Of a DNA stretch of 6,095 nt, positions 1 through 5,960 are shown in pieces. Position 1 is the first letter of the stretch, and each line of letters begins with the position of its first letter. A program made the translations under genes and the position numbers. This stretch comes from Chthonomonadaceae bacterium (lineage in GTDB: Bacteria > Armatimonadota > Chthonomonadetes > Chthonomonadales > Chthonomonadaceae), in assembly GCA_025355115.1 (NCBI GenBank), contig JANXLO010000670.1, forward strand, positions 1 through 6,095, read 5' to 3'. Below the pieces are notes generated by a model that was not told the origin of the DNA, made no database searches, and was given only the letters and a program-made list of their open reading frames with translations.

Positions 1-1
1 G

Positions 2-1792
2 GGCGATGCGCTGGCCATCGACTGCGAACTCACTGATCTGACGAGGCGCGACCGGGCGTTCACCGTCTATTTCGCCCTTCCGATCGGCGCCGCGGGGTGG
101 CTGTGGGGCGACGACATTCGCCGCTCGCGCCCCCTCACGCCCGACCAGGAGTTCAGCAGCCAGACTCACATTAGCACCGGCGCGACCGGCGGGCTGTCGC
201 TCTATCCGTTCGCCTCCATCTCTCAGGGGTCCGCCGGGGTCGCTCTGGCTGCCCGAATGGACTGGCCCTCCGTCTATCGGCTGTTCTACTGCGGTCCCAC
301 AAGGCAGTTCGTGATCGCCTGGGACGTCGCGCTTAGCACACAGACCGTGGCATGGCCCGCCCGCAACGCCCGATTCCGCTGCCTGCTCTATCGCCTGCCG
401 CCAGCAGACGCCGCCTGGGGATTTCGCTCCGCGGCACACAAGTTCACCCGCCTCAACGCCCCGAACTTCGACCGCAGAGCGAAGGCAGACGGGATATGGA
501 TGCCCTTCACCGACCCGGCCAAAATCAAGAATGCGGCCGACTTCGGCATTGCCTACCACGAGGGCGACAACAGCATCAAGACAGACGATGCGGCGGGAAT
601 TCTCAGCTTTCGCTACACCGAGCCGATGACCTGGTGGATGCCCATGCCGCCGGACATGCCGCGCACCTACGACAGCGCGCTCGCTCTGTTGAAGAAGCTT
701 GCAGCCGACCCGAAGCCGAAATCAATCGCAGATCGGGACATGGCACGGGCCGTGCTGAGCAGCGGCACTCAGGATGAGAACGGGCACTACAATCTGGAGT
801 TCCGCAACGAGCCCTGGGCCAACGGCGCGGTCTTCATAATGAACCCTAACCCCGAGCTTGCTTCATCGCCAGAGCGTCCTACCAAAGCCTCCATCGCCTA
901 CACAATCGATATGGCGACTAAGATGTACGGCCCGGACACGAAGCGGGTACGAGGCGAGCAGGACGGGGAGTACCTCGACTCGGTGGAGAGCTGGGGTGAT
1001 GTTCAGGACTATCGCCCGTCCAACATCGCTGCCAGCCCTTATCCCCTCACCTTCGACACTGACAGCCGACGGCCCGTCCTGCCTCAGTGGTACTCCACCT
1101 ACTCCTTCGCTCGCTTCCTGCGCGACGATCTCCACAACCGGGGAAAGCTGCTCATGGGAAACACGGTGCCTATCCGGTTTTCTATCTTTGCGCCACTCTT
1201 CGACGTCATGGGCATCGAGGTCAACTGGATCGGCCCGAACGGGGAGTGGATGCCGGACGGCGATGCCGTCTTCAATCTGCGCCGCACCCTCAGCGCACAG
1301 AAGCCTTACCTCCTGCTAATGAACACCAATTTCGACAGGCTCACCGCGCCCCTGGTGGAGAAGTATTTCCAGCGCAGCCTGTTCTACGGGAGCTTCCCTT
1401 CCATGTTCAGCGCGGACGCCGCGACACACACCTACTGGGACGCTCCTGCGCTTGTGGAGCGTGACCGGCCTCTATTCCGCAAATACATCCCCCTCATCAA
1501 GCGGCTCTCCGCAGCAGGCTGGGAGCCGATCACACACGCCAACAGCGCGAACTCAGCCGTATACGTCGAGCGCTACGGCCCGCGCCTCTTCACCCTCTTG
1601 AACGATACTACAAAGCCCGCCGACACGACTCTGACGATAGACCTTGCCGCTCTCGGCCTCGCAAACGGGCCGCCCCTAGCAGTCAAGAGCCTCCTCACCG
1701 GGCAGAGCATTCCCGCAGTCCGTAAAGGCTCCACTCTGACCATCACCATCCACTTAGCTCCCGAAGAGACGCAGGCCCTGGAGTTCCGCTGA
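2..1792 (+). CDS. Glycoside-hydrolase-like multidomain protein, 5' truncated by window edge
   Basis: This frame is open from base 2 to a TGA at 1790-1792, giving 596 visible residues. The first ATG (257) lies 85 open codons in, inside continuous domain-like sequence and without a Shine-Dalgarno site, so the true start is left of the window. The visible N-terminal ~180 residues are rich in beta strands and resemble a sugar-enzyme supersandwich (for example LYPFASISQG and the strand around YRLFYCG). The middle looks like a TIM barrel with acidic strand ends: GEYLDSVES (residues 322-330, Asp326 a candidate catalytic or binding residue), then LLMGNT and FDVMGIEVNW. The conserved-looking block LFYGSFPSMF follows at about 460-469. 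The last ~75 residues (VYVERYGPRLFTLLND onward) look like a C-terminal beta-sandwich as in GH13/36/66-type enzymes. Any signal peptide would be outside the window. A carbohydrate-active role is inferred from architecture; I cannot assign a family or substrate. Confidence 0.8.
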   Translation, partial: GDALAIDCELTDLTRRDRAFTVYFALPIGAAGWLWGDDIRRSRPLTPDQEFSSQTHISTGATGGLSLYPFASISQGSAGVALAARMDWPSVYRLFYCGPTRQFVIAWDVALSTQTVAWPARNARFRCLLYRLPPADAAWGFRSAAHKFTRLNAPNFDRRAKADGIWMPFTDPAKIKNAADFGIAYHEGDNSIKTDDAAGILSFRYTEPMTWWMPMPPDMPRTYDSALALLKKLAADPKPKSIADRDMARAVLSSGTQDENGHYNLEFRNEPWANGAVFIMNPNPELASSPERPTKASIAYTIDMATKMYGPDTKRVRGEQDGEYLDSVESWGDVQDYRPSNIAASPYPLTFDTDSRRPVLPQWYSTYSFARFLRDDLHNRGKLLMGNTVPIRFSIFAPLFDVMGIEVNWIGPNGEWMPDGDAVFNLRRTLSAQKPYLLLMNTNFDRLTAPLVEKYFQRSLFYGSFPSMFSADAATHTYWDAPALVERDRPLFRKYIPLIKRLSAAGWEPITHANSANSAVYVERYGPRLFTLLNDTTKPADTTLTIDLAALGLANGPPLAVKSLLTGQSIPAVRKGSTLTITIHLAPEETQALEFR

Positions 1793-1875
1793 TCGCAAAT
1801 TCGAGTGTCATGCCTGATTTGCTGCGCAACCATAATCGATGAAAAGGAGAGCTCGCTTCATTAATAGGCATTGGA
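1793..1875. other. Convergent intergenic gap
   Basis: These 83 bases separate the end of the glycoside-hydrolase-like gene (plus) from the end of the ADP-ribosylglycohydrolase gene (minus). Both transcripts should stop here, but no compact GC stem followed by a T run is visible on either strand. The only symmetry is a distant pair, ATGCCT at 1810-1815 and AGGCAT at 1866-1871. It extends to about 9 bp if one bulged base is allowed and encloses about 45-50 nt. That is too open for a standard intrinsic terminator, so termination may be Rho-dependent. Confidence 0.5.
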
Positions 1876-2664
1876 CTAAACGGTGCTGCCGTCAAATTGG
1901 CAGTAGCGAGCTGTGAAGGCGCGGACTACGGCGAGCATGGGGGCGTCCAGGCGGGGGAATATCTCGTCCAGGATCGCCTGGGGCACGCGTCCATAGTGGG
2001 CTTCAGCGATTGCGCCCGCCATGCAGCCAATCGTGTCGCTGTCACCGCCAAGCGAGATGCCGTTGCGCACTGCCGACTCGAAGTCTGTGGACTCTAGAAA
2101 CGATGAAATAGCCTGTGGGACGGAGCCCTGACAGGAGACGTCGAAGGCGTACCAAGTCCGGATCGAAGCCAGCGGCTCGCTCATGTCGTAGAAAAAGGTG
2201 GACTCGATGTAGTCGCGCATCTTCTCCTTCCCCTCCCGCTTCCGCGCCAAAAACACGGCCGCTGCAATCGCCTGTGCGCCACGAATGCCCTGTGGATGAT
2301 CGTGCGTCACCGCCGCACTCCGCTCCGCAGCCTCCAAAACCTCGTCGAGAGTCTCATAGGCCCAGGCGACCGGGCTGACGCGCATGCCGCTCCCATTGCC
2401 CCAGCTCTGATAGGGCTGATAGCTGTCGGAAAGCGCCCAGTAGAAGAACGTCTCCCCGTACCCTGCGTTGGGATAGCGGCGCGCGTATTGCTTGAGCAGC
2501 GTCGCGTAGTCCGTGCCGTTCAGAATGGAGTCCGCCAATGCGACCGTGCAGACAGTATCGTCAGTGCAGCGACTGTTCGGCAGAAAGAGAGGAAACTGAG
2601 TGCTTTTCATGTTTCCTCTCTCATAAGGCGACCCGATGACGTCGCCTGCAATGGCTCCCAGCAT
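1876..2664 (-). CDS. ADP-ribosylglycohydrolase family protein (DraG/ARH fold)
   Basis: This encodes a 262-residue, probably cytoplasmic, all-helical hydrolase that removes ADP-ribose from a protein, nucleic acid or small-molecule target, using two divalent metals (family knowledge). Motifs seen: MLGAIAGDVIGSPYE at the N-terminus, CTDDT at residues 33-37 (first metal site), GNGSGMRVSP at 89-98, THDHP at 120-124, and LGGDSDTIGCMAGAIAEA from 205 (second metal site, Asp208 and Asp210). Length and motif order match a complete family member. The frame stays open upstream to an ATG at 2874, but that extra 70 residues is arginine-rich, matches nothing in the family and overlaps the membrane-protein gene. 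The start at 2664 has GAGGAG 6 nt ahead of it and begins exactly at the family N-terminus. It is the last gene of the minus operon. Residues alone do not tell the substrate. Confidence 0.94.
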   Translation of the reverse strand: MLGAIAGDVIGSPYERGNMKSTQFPLFLPNSRCTDDTVCTVALADSILNGTDYATLLKQYARRYPNAGYGETFFYWALSDSYQPYQSWGNGSGMRVSPVAWAYETLDEVLEAAERSAAVTHDHPQGIRGAQAIAAAVFLARKREGKEKMRDYIESTFFYDMSEPLASIRTWYAFDVSCQGSVPQAISSFLESTDFESAVRNGISLGGDSDTIGCMAGAIAEAHYGRVPQAILDEIFPRLDAPMLAVVRAFTARYCQFDGSTV

Positions 2665-2670
2665 CTTCTT

Positions 2671-2676
2671 CTCCTC
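2671..2676 (-). promoter_or_regulatory. Ribosome binding site deciding the ADP-ribosylglycohydrolase start
   Basis: GAGGAG on the minus strand lies 6 nt before the ATG at 2664-2662 and touches the stop codon of the upstream membrane-protein gene. It supports the short start over the longer open frame and suggests translational coupling between the two genes. Confidence 0.75.
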
Positions 2677-3044
2677 TATTTTTCTTTGTCGCTGCGATCC
2701 TTGAACAGAAAGCTGATGATGCCGCTGAGGACGCCCATAGAGACGGACCCTATCAGAGCGGCGACCGGGCCGTCGACGCGGTAGCCGGGAACGACGCCGC
2801 TGCCTGCGATCCAGAAGAACGCGACGTTCAGCGCGAACCCGAACAGACCGAATGTCAGGCAGTTGACGGGCCATGCGAAGAACATGATAATGGGGCGGAT
2901 GATGGTGTTCGCCAGACTCAATCCCACTACTACAATCAGTATGGAGAGCGGGTGTCCCATCTTGAAGCTGACGCCCGACACCAGTTGAGTGACGGCGAAC
3001 AGGGCGGCCAAGTTGGCGATCCAGCGCACGATCCAGTTTTTCAT
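2676..3044 (-). CDS. Four-helix membrane protein, PF04020 'phage holin family 4' / YvlD-like
   Basis: A 122-residue integral membrane protein. Hydrophobic segments lie at about residues 5-26, 32-58, 62-84 and 93-114, with a charged C-terminal tail (KDRSDKEK). The motif ANTIIRPII (45-53), a Pro near 59 and LTFGLFGFALN (63-73) are the hallmark pattern of this family: an N..RP segment followed by a T-x-G-L-F segment and an Asn. The family is named after holins, but most members are chromosomal proteins of unknown function, and nothing phage-like surrounds this one. Its ATG overlaps the HAD stop in an ATGA (3044-3041), preceded by AAGGAG with 7 nt spacing, so it is probably translationally coupled. 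The ADP-ribosylglycohydrolase starts 11 nt after its stop. The family is well supported; the role is unknown. Confidence 0.88.
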   Translation of the reverse strand: MKNWIVRWIANLAALFAVTQLVSGVSFKMGHPLSILIVVVGLSLANTIIRPIIMFFAWPVNCLTFGLFGFALNVAFFWIAGSGVVPGYRVDGPVAALIGSVSMGVLSGIISFLFKDRSDKEK

Positions 3045-3913
3045 GATTTCACTCCTTGATCCTGCGTCTGCAGCACGAATCGCTCGATGGCCCGCGCCAC
3101 GCCGTCCTCACGATAGCTCGCCGTTACGTAGTCGGCGGCCGCGCGGACTTCGGGTAGGGCATTGCCCATTGCCACCCCGATCCCGGCCCAGCGCAGCATC
3201 TCGATGTCGTTGAGATGATCCCCGACCGCCATCGTCTCCGCCTGCTCCACGCCGAGATGCGCCGCGACTGCCTCCACGCCGATCCGCTTGCTCACGTCAG
3301 AGACATACATTTCGATACCCCAGTTATATTCGGAGCCCGATTCGATCACACTGACACTGTCCTTCAGCTCTTCTCGAAGCCTCTTCGCGAGCGGGCGCAT
3401 CCGATCCGGCGGGCCGTAGGCGCTCACAGAGACGGGCTCGAACGGAAGCTCCTCCGCAATCCGGGCATGGGGCCGATAGCGCGGACGGTCGGCCCAGTCG
3501 CCCACATTCAGTCTCGGATGGTACAGAACCCGCGCCCCCTCGATGCCCGGCCTGTCCGAGTCCTCAAAGACGTAGGGCTCCGATCCGACGGCGATGATGG
3601 CCCGCACCGCCTCCAGAGCGAGGGGAATGGGCATCAGCTGCCGATAAAGGATCTCTCCTGTTCCCGCGTGGGAGGCAACGCTGCCGTTGGACGTGACGAC
3701 ATAGCCGTAAGGCTCGCCCAGAAACGTCGAGATCGGCTCCGTCCGGAAGCGCGTCCGCCCGGTACAGAGGACGACATGGCACCCCTGTGCCTGCGCCGCC
3801 GCGAGCGCTTCCGCCACGCCGGGCGAAACGCGGTCCTCCTTGCCCACGATGGTTCCATCGATGTCCAGAAACAGCGCACGTATCCGCTTCGGAGATAAGA
3901 CTTCACTTTGCAT
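3041..3913 (-). CDS. Cof-type HAD-superfamily hydrolase (sugar-phosphate or flavin phosphatase type)
   Basis: A 290-residue cytoplasmic Mg-dependent phosphatase of the HAD type IIB (Cof) group. All four HAD motifs are visible from the chosen start: FLDIDGT (Asp17 nucleophile, Asp19 acid/base), LCTGR (Thr51), Lys209 in SDVSKRIGV, and VGDHLNDIEML (Asp232, Asn235, Asp236). VTSNGS (73-78) and the large cap insert between motifs II and III are typical of Cof proteins, whose substrates are usually sugar phosphates, FMN or PLP. The frame also opens 27 codons upstream to 3994. That extension has no Shine-Dalgarno site, looks non-domain-like and would cross the TATAAT box, so I start at 3913. No Shine-Dalgarno precedes 3913 either; a -10 box 6 nt upstream suggests leaderless translation. 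It is the first gene of the minus operon and overlaps the next by 4 nt. The exact substrate cannot be read from sequence. Confidence 0.92.
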   Translation of the reverse strand: MQSEVLSPKRIRALFLDIDGTIVGKEDRVSPGVAEALAAAQAQGCHVVLCTGRTRFRTEPISTFLGEPYGYVVTSNGSVASHAGTGEILYRQLMPIPLALEAVRAIIAVGSEPYVFEDSDRPGIEGARVLYHPRLNVGDWADRPRYRPHARIAEELPFEPVSVSAYGPPDRMRPLAKRLREELKDSVSVIESGSEYNWGIEMYVSDVSKRIGVEAVAAHLGVEQAETMAVGDHLNDIEMLRWAGIGVAMGNALPEVRAAADYVTASYREDGVARAIERFVLQTQDQGVKS

Positions 3914-3919
3914 AGGCAC

Positions 3920-3948
3920 ATTATACCCCTGCCGCCTGCTCGCGGCAG
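3920..3948 (-). promoter_or_regulatory. Probable sigma70-type promoter of the minus-strand operon
   Basis: On the minus strand a perfect TATAAT lies at 3925-3920, with CTGCCG (3 of 6 matches to TTGACA) at 3948-3943 and a 17-bp spacer. The distance from TATAAT to the HAD ATG is only 6 nt (GTGCCT), so transcription would be expected to begin at or next to the A of the ATG. The -10 is strong and the -35 weak. Confidence 0.5.
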
Positions 3949-3949
3949 G
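3928..3949. repeat. 7-bp inverted repeat in the divergent promoter region
   Basis: CCTGCCG (3928-3934) and CGGCAGG (3943-3949) form a perfect 7-bp inverted repeat with an 8-nt centre. One arm covers the proposed -35 hexamer of the minus operon and the other sits in the spacer, which is where a repressor operator could act. It may equally be chance symmetry in GC-rich DNA. No matching copy was noticed in front of another gene in the window. Confidence 0.35.
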
Positions 3950-4000
3950 AAATCGTCCGACCGAACAGCAATAGCCATTTCGTGAAGGCATCATTCCTAC

Positions 4001-4005
4001 AGGAG
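4001..4005 (+). promoter_or_regulatory. Ribosome binding site of mannonate dehydratase
   Basis: AGGAG lies 7 nt before the ATG at 4013, an ideal spacing. It supports this start, which also places the twin-arginine signal at the very N-terminus. Confidence 0.7.
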
Positions 4006-4012
4006 CAGACCA

Positions 4013-5116
4013 ATGGCTGACACTCTCCCACGTCGCGGCTTTCTCGCGGCAGCGCTTGCAGGAGCGACCGCGCTGGCGACAGGATCAAATGGGGAGCAGG
4101 CGCAGGCCGCCAGACCCCGCCCCGTGCACCGCATGAAGCTGGGCCACCAGCACCACGACAGCGACGCCGATCTCAGGATCATGGCGGCACTCGGTGTCGG
4201 CCACATCTGCAGCGGGTTGCCCTCCCGCAAACTGGACTCGGCGTGGACGGTCGCGGGGCTGAGCCGACTGCGTGAGCGAGTCGAGAAGTTCGGTATTGCG
4301 CTCGACGCAGTCCCGTTGCCGATGAGCTCCGTGGCCATCGAGCAGGCGGAGATGCCGAACATCATGCTCGGCAAAAGCCCGGAGCGCGATCGCGAGATGG
4401 ATCAGATCTGTCTGATGATCGAGAACGCGGCAAAGGCCGGAATTTTCCTGCTCAAGTACAATCTGACCTTGCTCGGAGTGCCTCGCACCGCCTCGACGGC
4501 CGGACGCGGCAACGCACGCTATAGCACCTTCACTTACGATAAAGCCGACCAGGACAAGCCGACCATCGCAGGCAAGGTAACCGCAGACGACTACTGGGAG
4601 CGCGTCACCTACTTTCTGAAGCGCGTCATTCCAGTCGCCGAAGCGAGCAAAGTACGACTTGCCTGTCATCCGAACGATCCCAGCATGCAAAGGCGGGTCT
4701 ATCGCGGGATCGAGTGCCCTCTTGGGACAGTGGAGGGGCTGAAGCGCTTCATTGACATCGCCCCTAGCCCCTATCACGGCCTGAACTTCTGCCAGGGAAC
4801 GGTTTGCGAAATGCTGGACGAGCCGGGCAAAGAGATATTCGACGTAATCCGGTATTTCGGCAGCCGGAAGAAGATTTTCAACGTGCACTTCCGCAATATA
4901 AAAGGACGCGTCCTCGACTTCCAGGAGACGCTCCCCGACAATGGCGACGTCGATATGCTCCGTGCGCTGCGTGTCTACCAGGAGGTAAGCTACGACGGAA
5001 TGGTCATGCCCGATCATGTGCCAGTGATCGAAGGGGACTCCGGCGGCGCCCTCGCTTACGCTTACAGCTTTGGCTATATTCAGGCACTATTGCAGACCCT
5101 GCCGCAGGAAGCATGA
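4013..5116 (+). CDS. uxuA: Mannonate dehydratase (UxuA-type TIM barrel) with Tat signal
   Basis: A 367-residue protein predicted to dehydrate D-mannonate to 2-keto-3-deoxy-D-gluconate in the hexuronate pathway. The expected metal ligands of the UxuA xylose-isomerase-like barrel are present in order: His219 in CHPNDP, Cys260 in GLNFCQGT, His292 in VHFRNIKG and Asp334 in MVMPDHVP. Their spacing (41, 32 and 42 residues) is close to that of characterised UxuA (39, 28 and 45 in the Streptococcus suis enzyme, from memory). The N-terminus [20 protein letters not shown] (5-24) looks like a Tat signal: twin Arg, hydrophobic core, and a possible cleavage near AQA at about 30-32. This is unusual because classical UxuA is cytoplasmic and lacks a leader. 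It is first in a plus-strand operon, with the aldolase 46 nt downstream, and divergent from the HAD operon. A related sugar-acid substrate cannot be excluded. Confidence 0.87.
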   Translation: MADTLPRRGFLAAALAGATALATGSNGEQAQAARPRPVHRMKLGHQHHDSDADLRIMAALGVGHICSGLPSRKLDSAWTVAGLSRLRERVEKFGIALDAVPLPMSSVAIEQAEMPNIMLGKSPERDREMDQICLMIENAAKAGIFLLKYNLTLLGVPRTASTAGRGNARYSTFTYDKADQDKPTIAGKVTADDYWERVTYFLKRVIPVAEASKVRLACHPNDPSMQRRVYRGIECPLGTVEGLKRFIDIAPSPYHGLNFCQGTVCEMLDEPGKEIFDVIRYFGSRKKIFNVHFRNIKGRVLDFQETLPDNGDVDMLRALRVYQEVSYDGMVMPDHVPVIEGDSGGALAYAYSFGYIQALLQTLPQEA

Positions 5117-5149
5117 CGCTGCTACCGCGCAGGCAGGCAAGTGAAAGAG

Positions 5150-5155
5150 AAGGAG
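5150..5155 (+). promoter_or_regulatory. Ribosome binding site supporting the aldolase TTG start
   Basis: AAGGAG lies 7 nt before the TTG at 5163. It is the strongest site in the gap after mannonate dehydratase and fixes the unusual start codon. Confidence 0.75.
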
Positions 5156-5162
5156 TCGGGAC

Positions 5163-5933
5163 TTGAAATATCTGAGGGAACGCGCGCTGAAGCGAGAGGT
5201 GCTTGCGGGCACGTGGCTCAACCTGGGCTCCAGCCTTACGGCAGAGATCGCGGGGCGCGCTGGCTTCGACTGGCTGCTGATCGATCTGGAGCACGGGTCG
5301 GGCGACGAGGCGCACCTGCTCGGGCAACTGCAGGCGATAGATTCAACCCCGGCGGCGGCGATCGTGCGAATCGCCTGGAACGAGATGCCGCGCTTCAAGC
5401 GCACGCTCGATCTCGGCCCAAGCGGCGTCATGGTTCCTTATGTCAACACGGCGGAGGAGGCTCGCAGGGCAGTCGCCTCGATGCGGTATCCTCCGCAGGG
5501 TGTGCGCGGCGCGGCGCGCTTCACTCGCGCGGCCGGATTCGCGCAGGATTTCGACCGGTACTTTGGGGAGGCCGACTCGAGCCTGCTGACCATCGTGCAG
5601 ATAGAGACTCCGCAGGCTCTGGCGAACGTCGAGGAGATTGCGGCAGTGGATGGCGCGGACGTGCTCTTCGTCGGGCCGCTCGACCTGAGCATAGGGCTGG
5701 GCATTCCGCAGCAGCTGACTCACCCTGATTTCCGCGCCGCCCTGCACCGTGTCGCCGCCGCCGCGCAGAAGGCAGGCAAAGCGGCGGGCATTCTGCTAGC
5801 CTCCGCCGATCAGATCGCCCCTGCCATAGCCGACGGCTTCACCTTCCTGGCGGTCGGCTCCGATGGCGGCATGGTCGCCGGAGGGATGAAAAGCCTGGCC
5901 GCCGCGTTCGGGCAGTGCCGCGGAGGAGGGTAG
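5163..5933 (+). CDS. HpcH/HpaI family class II aldolase (2-keto-3-deoxy-acid aldolase)
   Basis: A 256-residue cytoplasmic metal-dependent aldolase that cleaves 2-keto-3-deoxy sugar acids or related compounds to pyruvate plus an aldehyde. The active site is complete: LIDLEHG with catalytic His44, Arg69 in IVRIAWN, Glu148 in VQIETP and Asp174 in GPLDLS (metal ligands). These sit exactly one residue earlier than His45, Arg70, Glu149 and Asp175 of E. coli HpaI as I recall them. GVMVPYVNTAEEA (88-100) and PPQGVRG (110-116) are further family signatures. It starts at TTG with a good AAGGAG upstream; length is normal for the family. Its place 46 nt after mannonate dehydratase suggests that 2-keto-3-deoxygluconate is the substrate. 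GarL-, RhmA- or YfaU-like substrates (keto-deoxy-glucarate, -rhamnonate) are alternatives. There is no signal peptide. Confidence 0.92.
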   Translation: MKYLRERALKREVLAGTWLNLGSSLTAEIAGRAGFDWLLIDLEHGSGDEAHLLGQLQAIDSTPAAAIVRIAWNEMPRFKRTLDLGPSGVMVPYVNTAEEARRAVASMRYPPQGVRGAARFTRAAGFAQDFDRYFGEADSSLLTIVQIETPQALANVEEIAAVDGADVLFVGPLDLSIGLGIPQQLTHPDFRAALHRVAAAAQKAGKAAGILLASADQIAPAIADGFTFLAVGSDGGMVAGGMKSLAAAFGQCRGGG

Positions 5934-5945
5934 TTGTCCGCAGGT

Positions 5946-5953
5946 AAGGGAGG
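5946..5953 (+). promoter_or_regulatory. Ribosome binding site of the PHP-domain gene
   Basis: AAGGGAGG lies 7 nt before the ATG at 5961. It favours this ATG over an in-frame TTG at 5934 that directly follows the aldolase stop and has no comparable site at the right spacing. Confidence 0.65.
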
Positions 5954-5960
5954 CGCAGGA

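Noticed and set aside
858..1464. Overlapping plus-strand frames inside the glycoside-hydrolase-like gene
   Set aside because: They are Ser/Arg/Ala-rich shadow frames with no motif or start signal. The main frame is uninterrupted through this stretch.
1810..1871. Bidirectional terminator formed by ATGCCT and AGGCAT
   Set aside because: The arms are about 50 nt apart, AT-rich and bulged, and there is no flanking T run, so this is not a credible intrinsic terminator.
2665..2874. 70-residue N-terminal extension of the ADP-ribosylglycohydrolase frame
   Set aside because: It is arginine-rich, antifamily in character and overlaps the well-supported membrane-protein gene on the same strand. The start at 2664 has its own ribosome binding site.
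2676..3044. Prophage signature from a 'holin' family protein
   Set aside because: The family name is historical. No endolysin, integrase, structural gene or attachment repeat is visible, and the neighbours are metabolic.
3215..3898. Long plus-strand open frame opposite the HAD gene
   Set aside because: It is low in domain-like features and rich in Arg, His and Asp as expected of a shadow frame; the HAD motifs are on the minus strand.
3914..3994. 27-residue N-terminal extension of the HAD phosphatase
   Set aside because: It has no Shine-Dalgarno, a non-conserved-looking sequence, and it would run through the TATAAT box. HAD motif I sits at the normal distance from the 3913 start.
4085..5017. 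Long open frame (310 codons) antisense to mannonate dehydratase
   Set aside because: Long antisense frames are common in GC-rich coding DNA. The protein has no recognisable domain, and the opposite strand carries a clear enzyme with all metal ligands.
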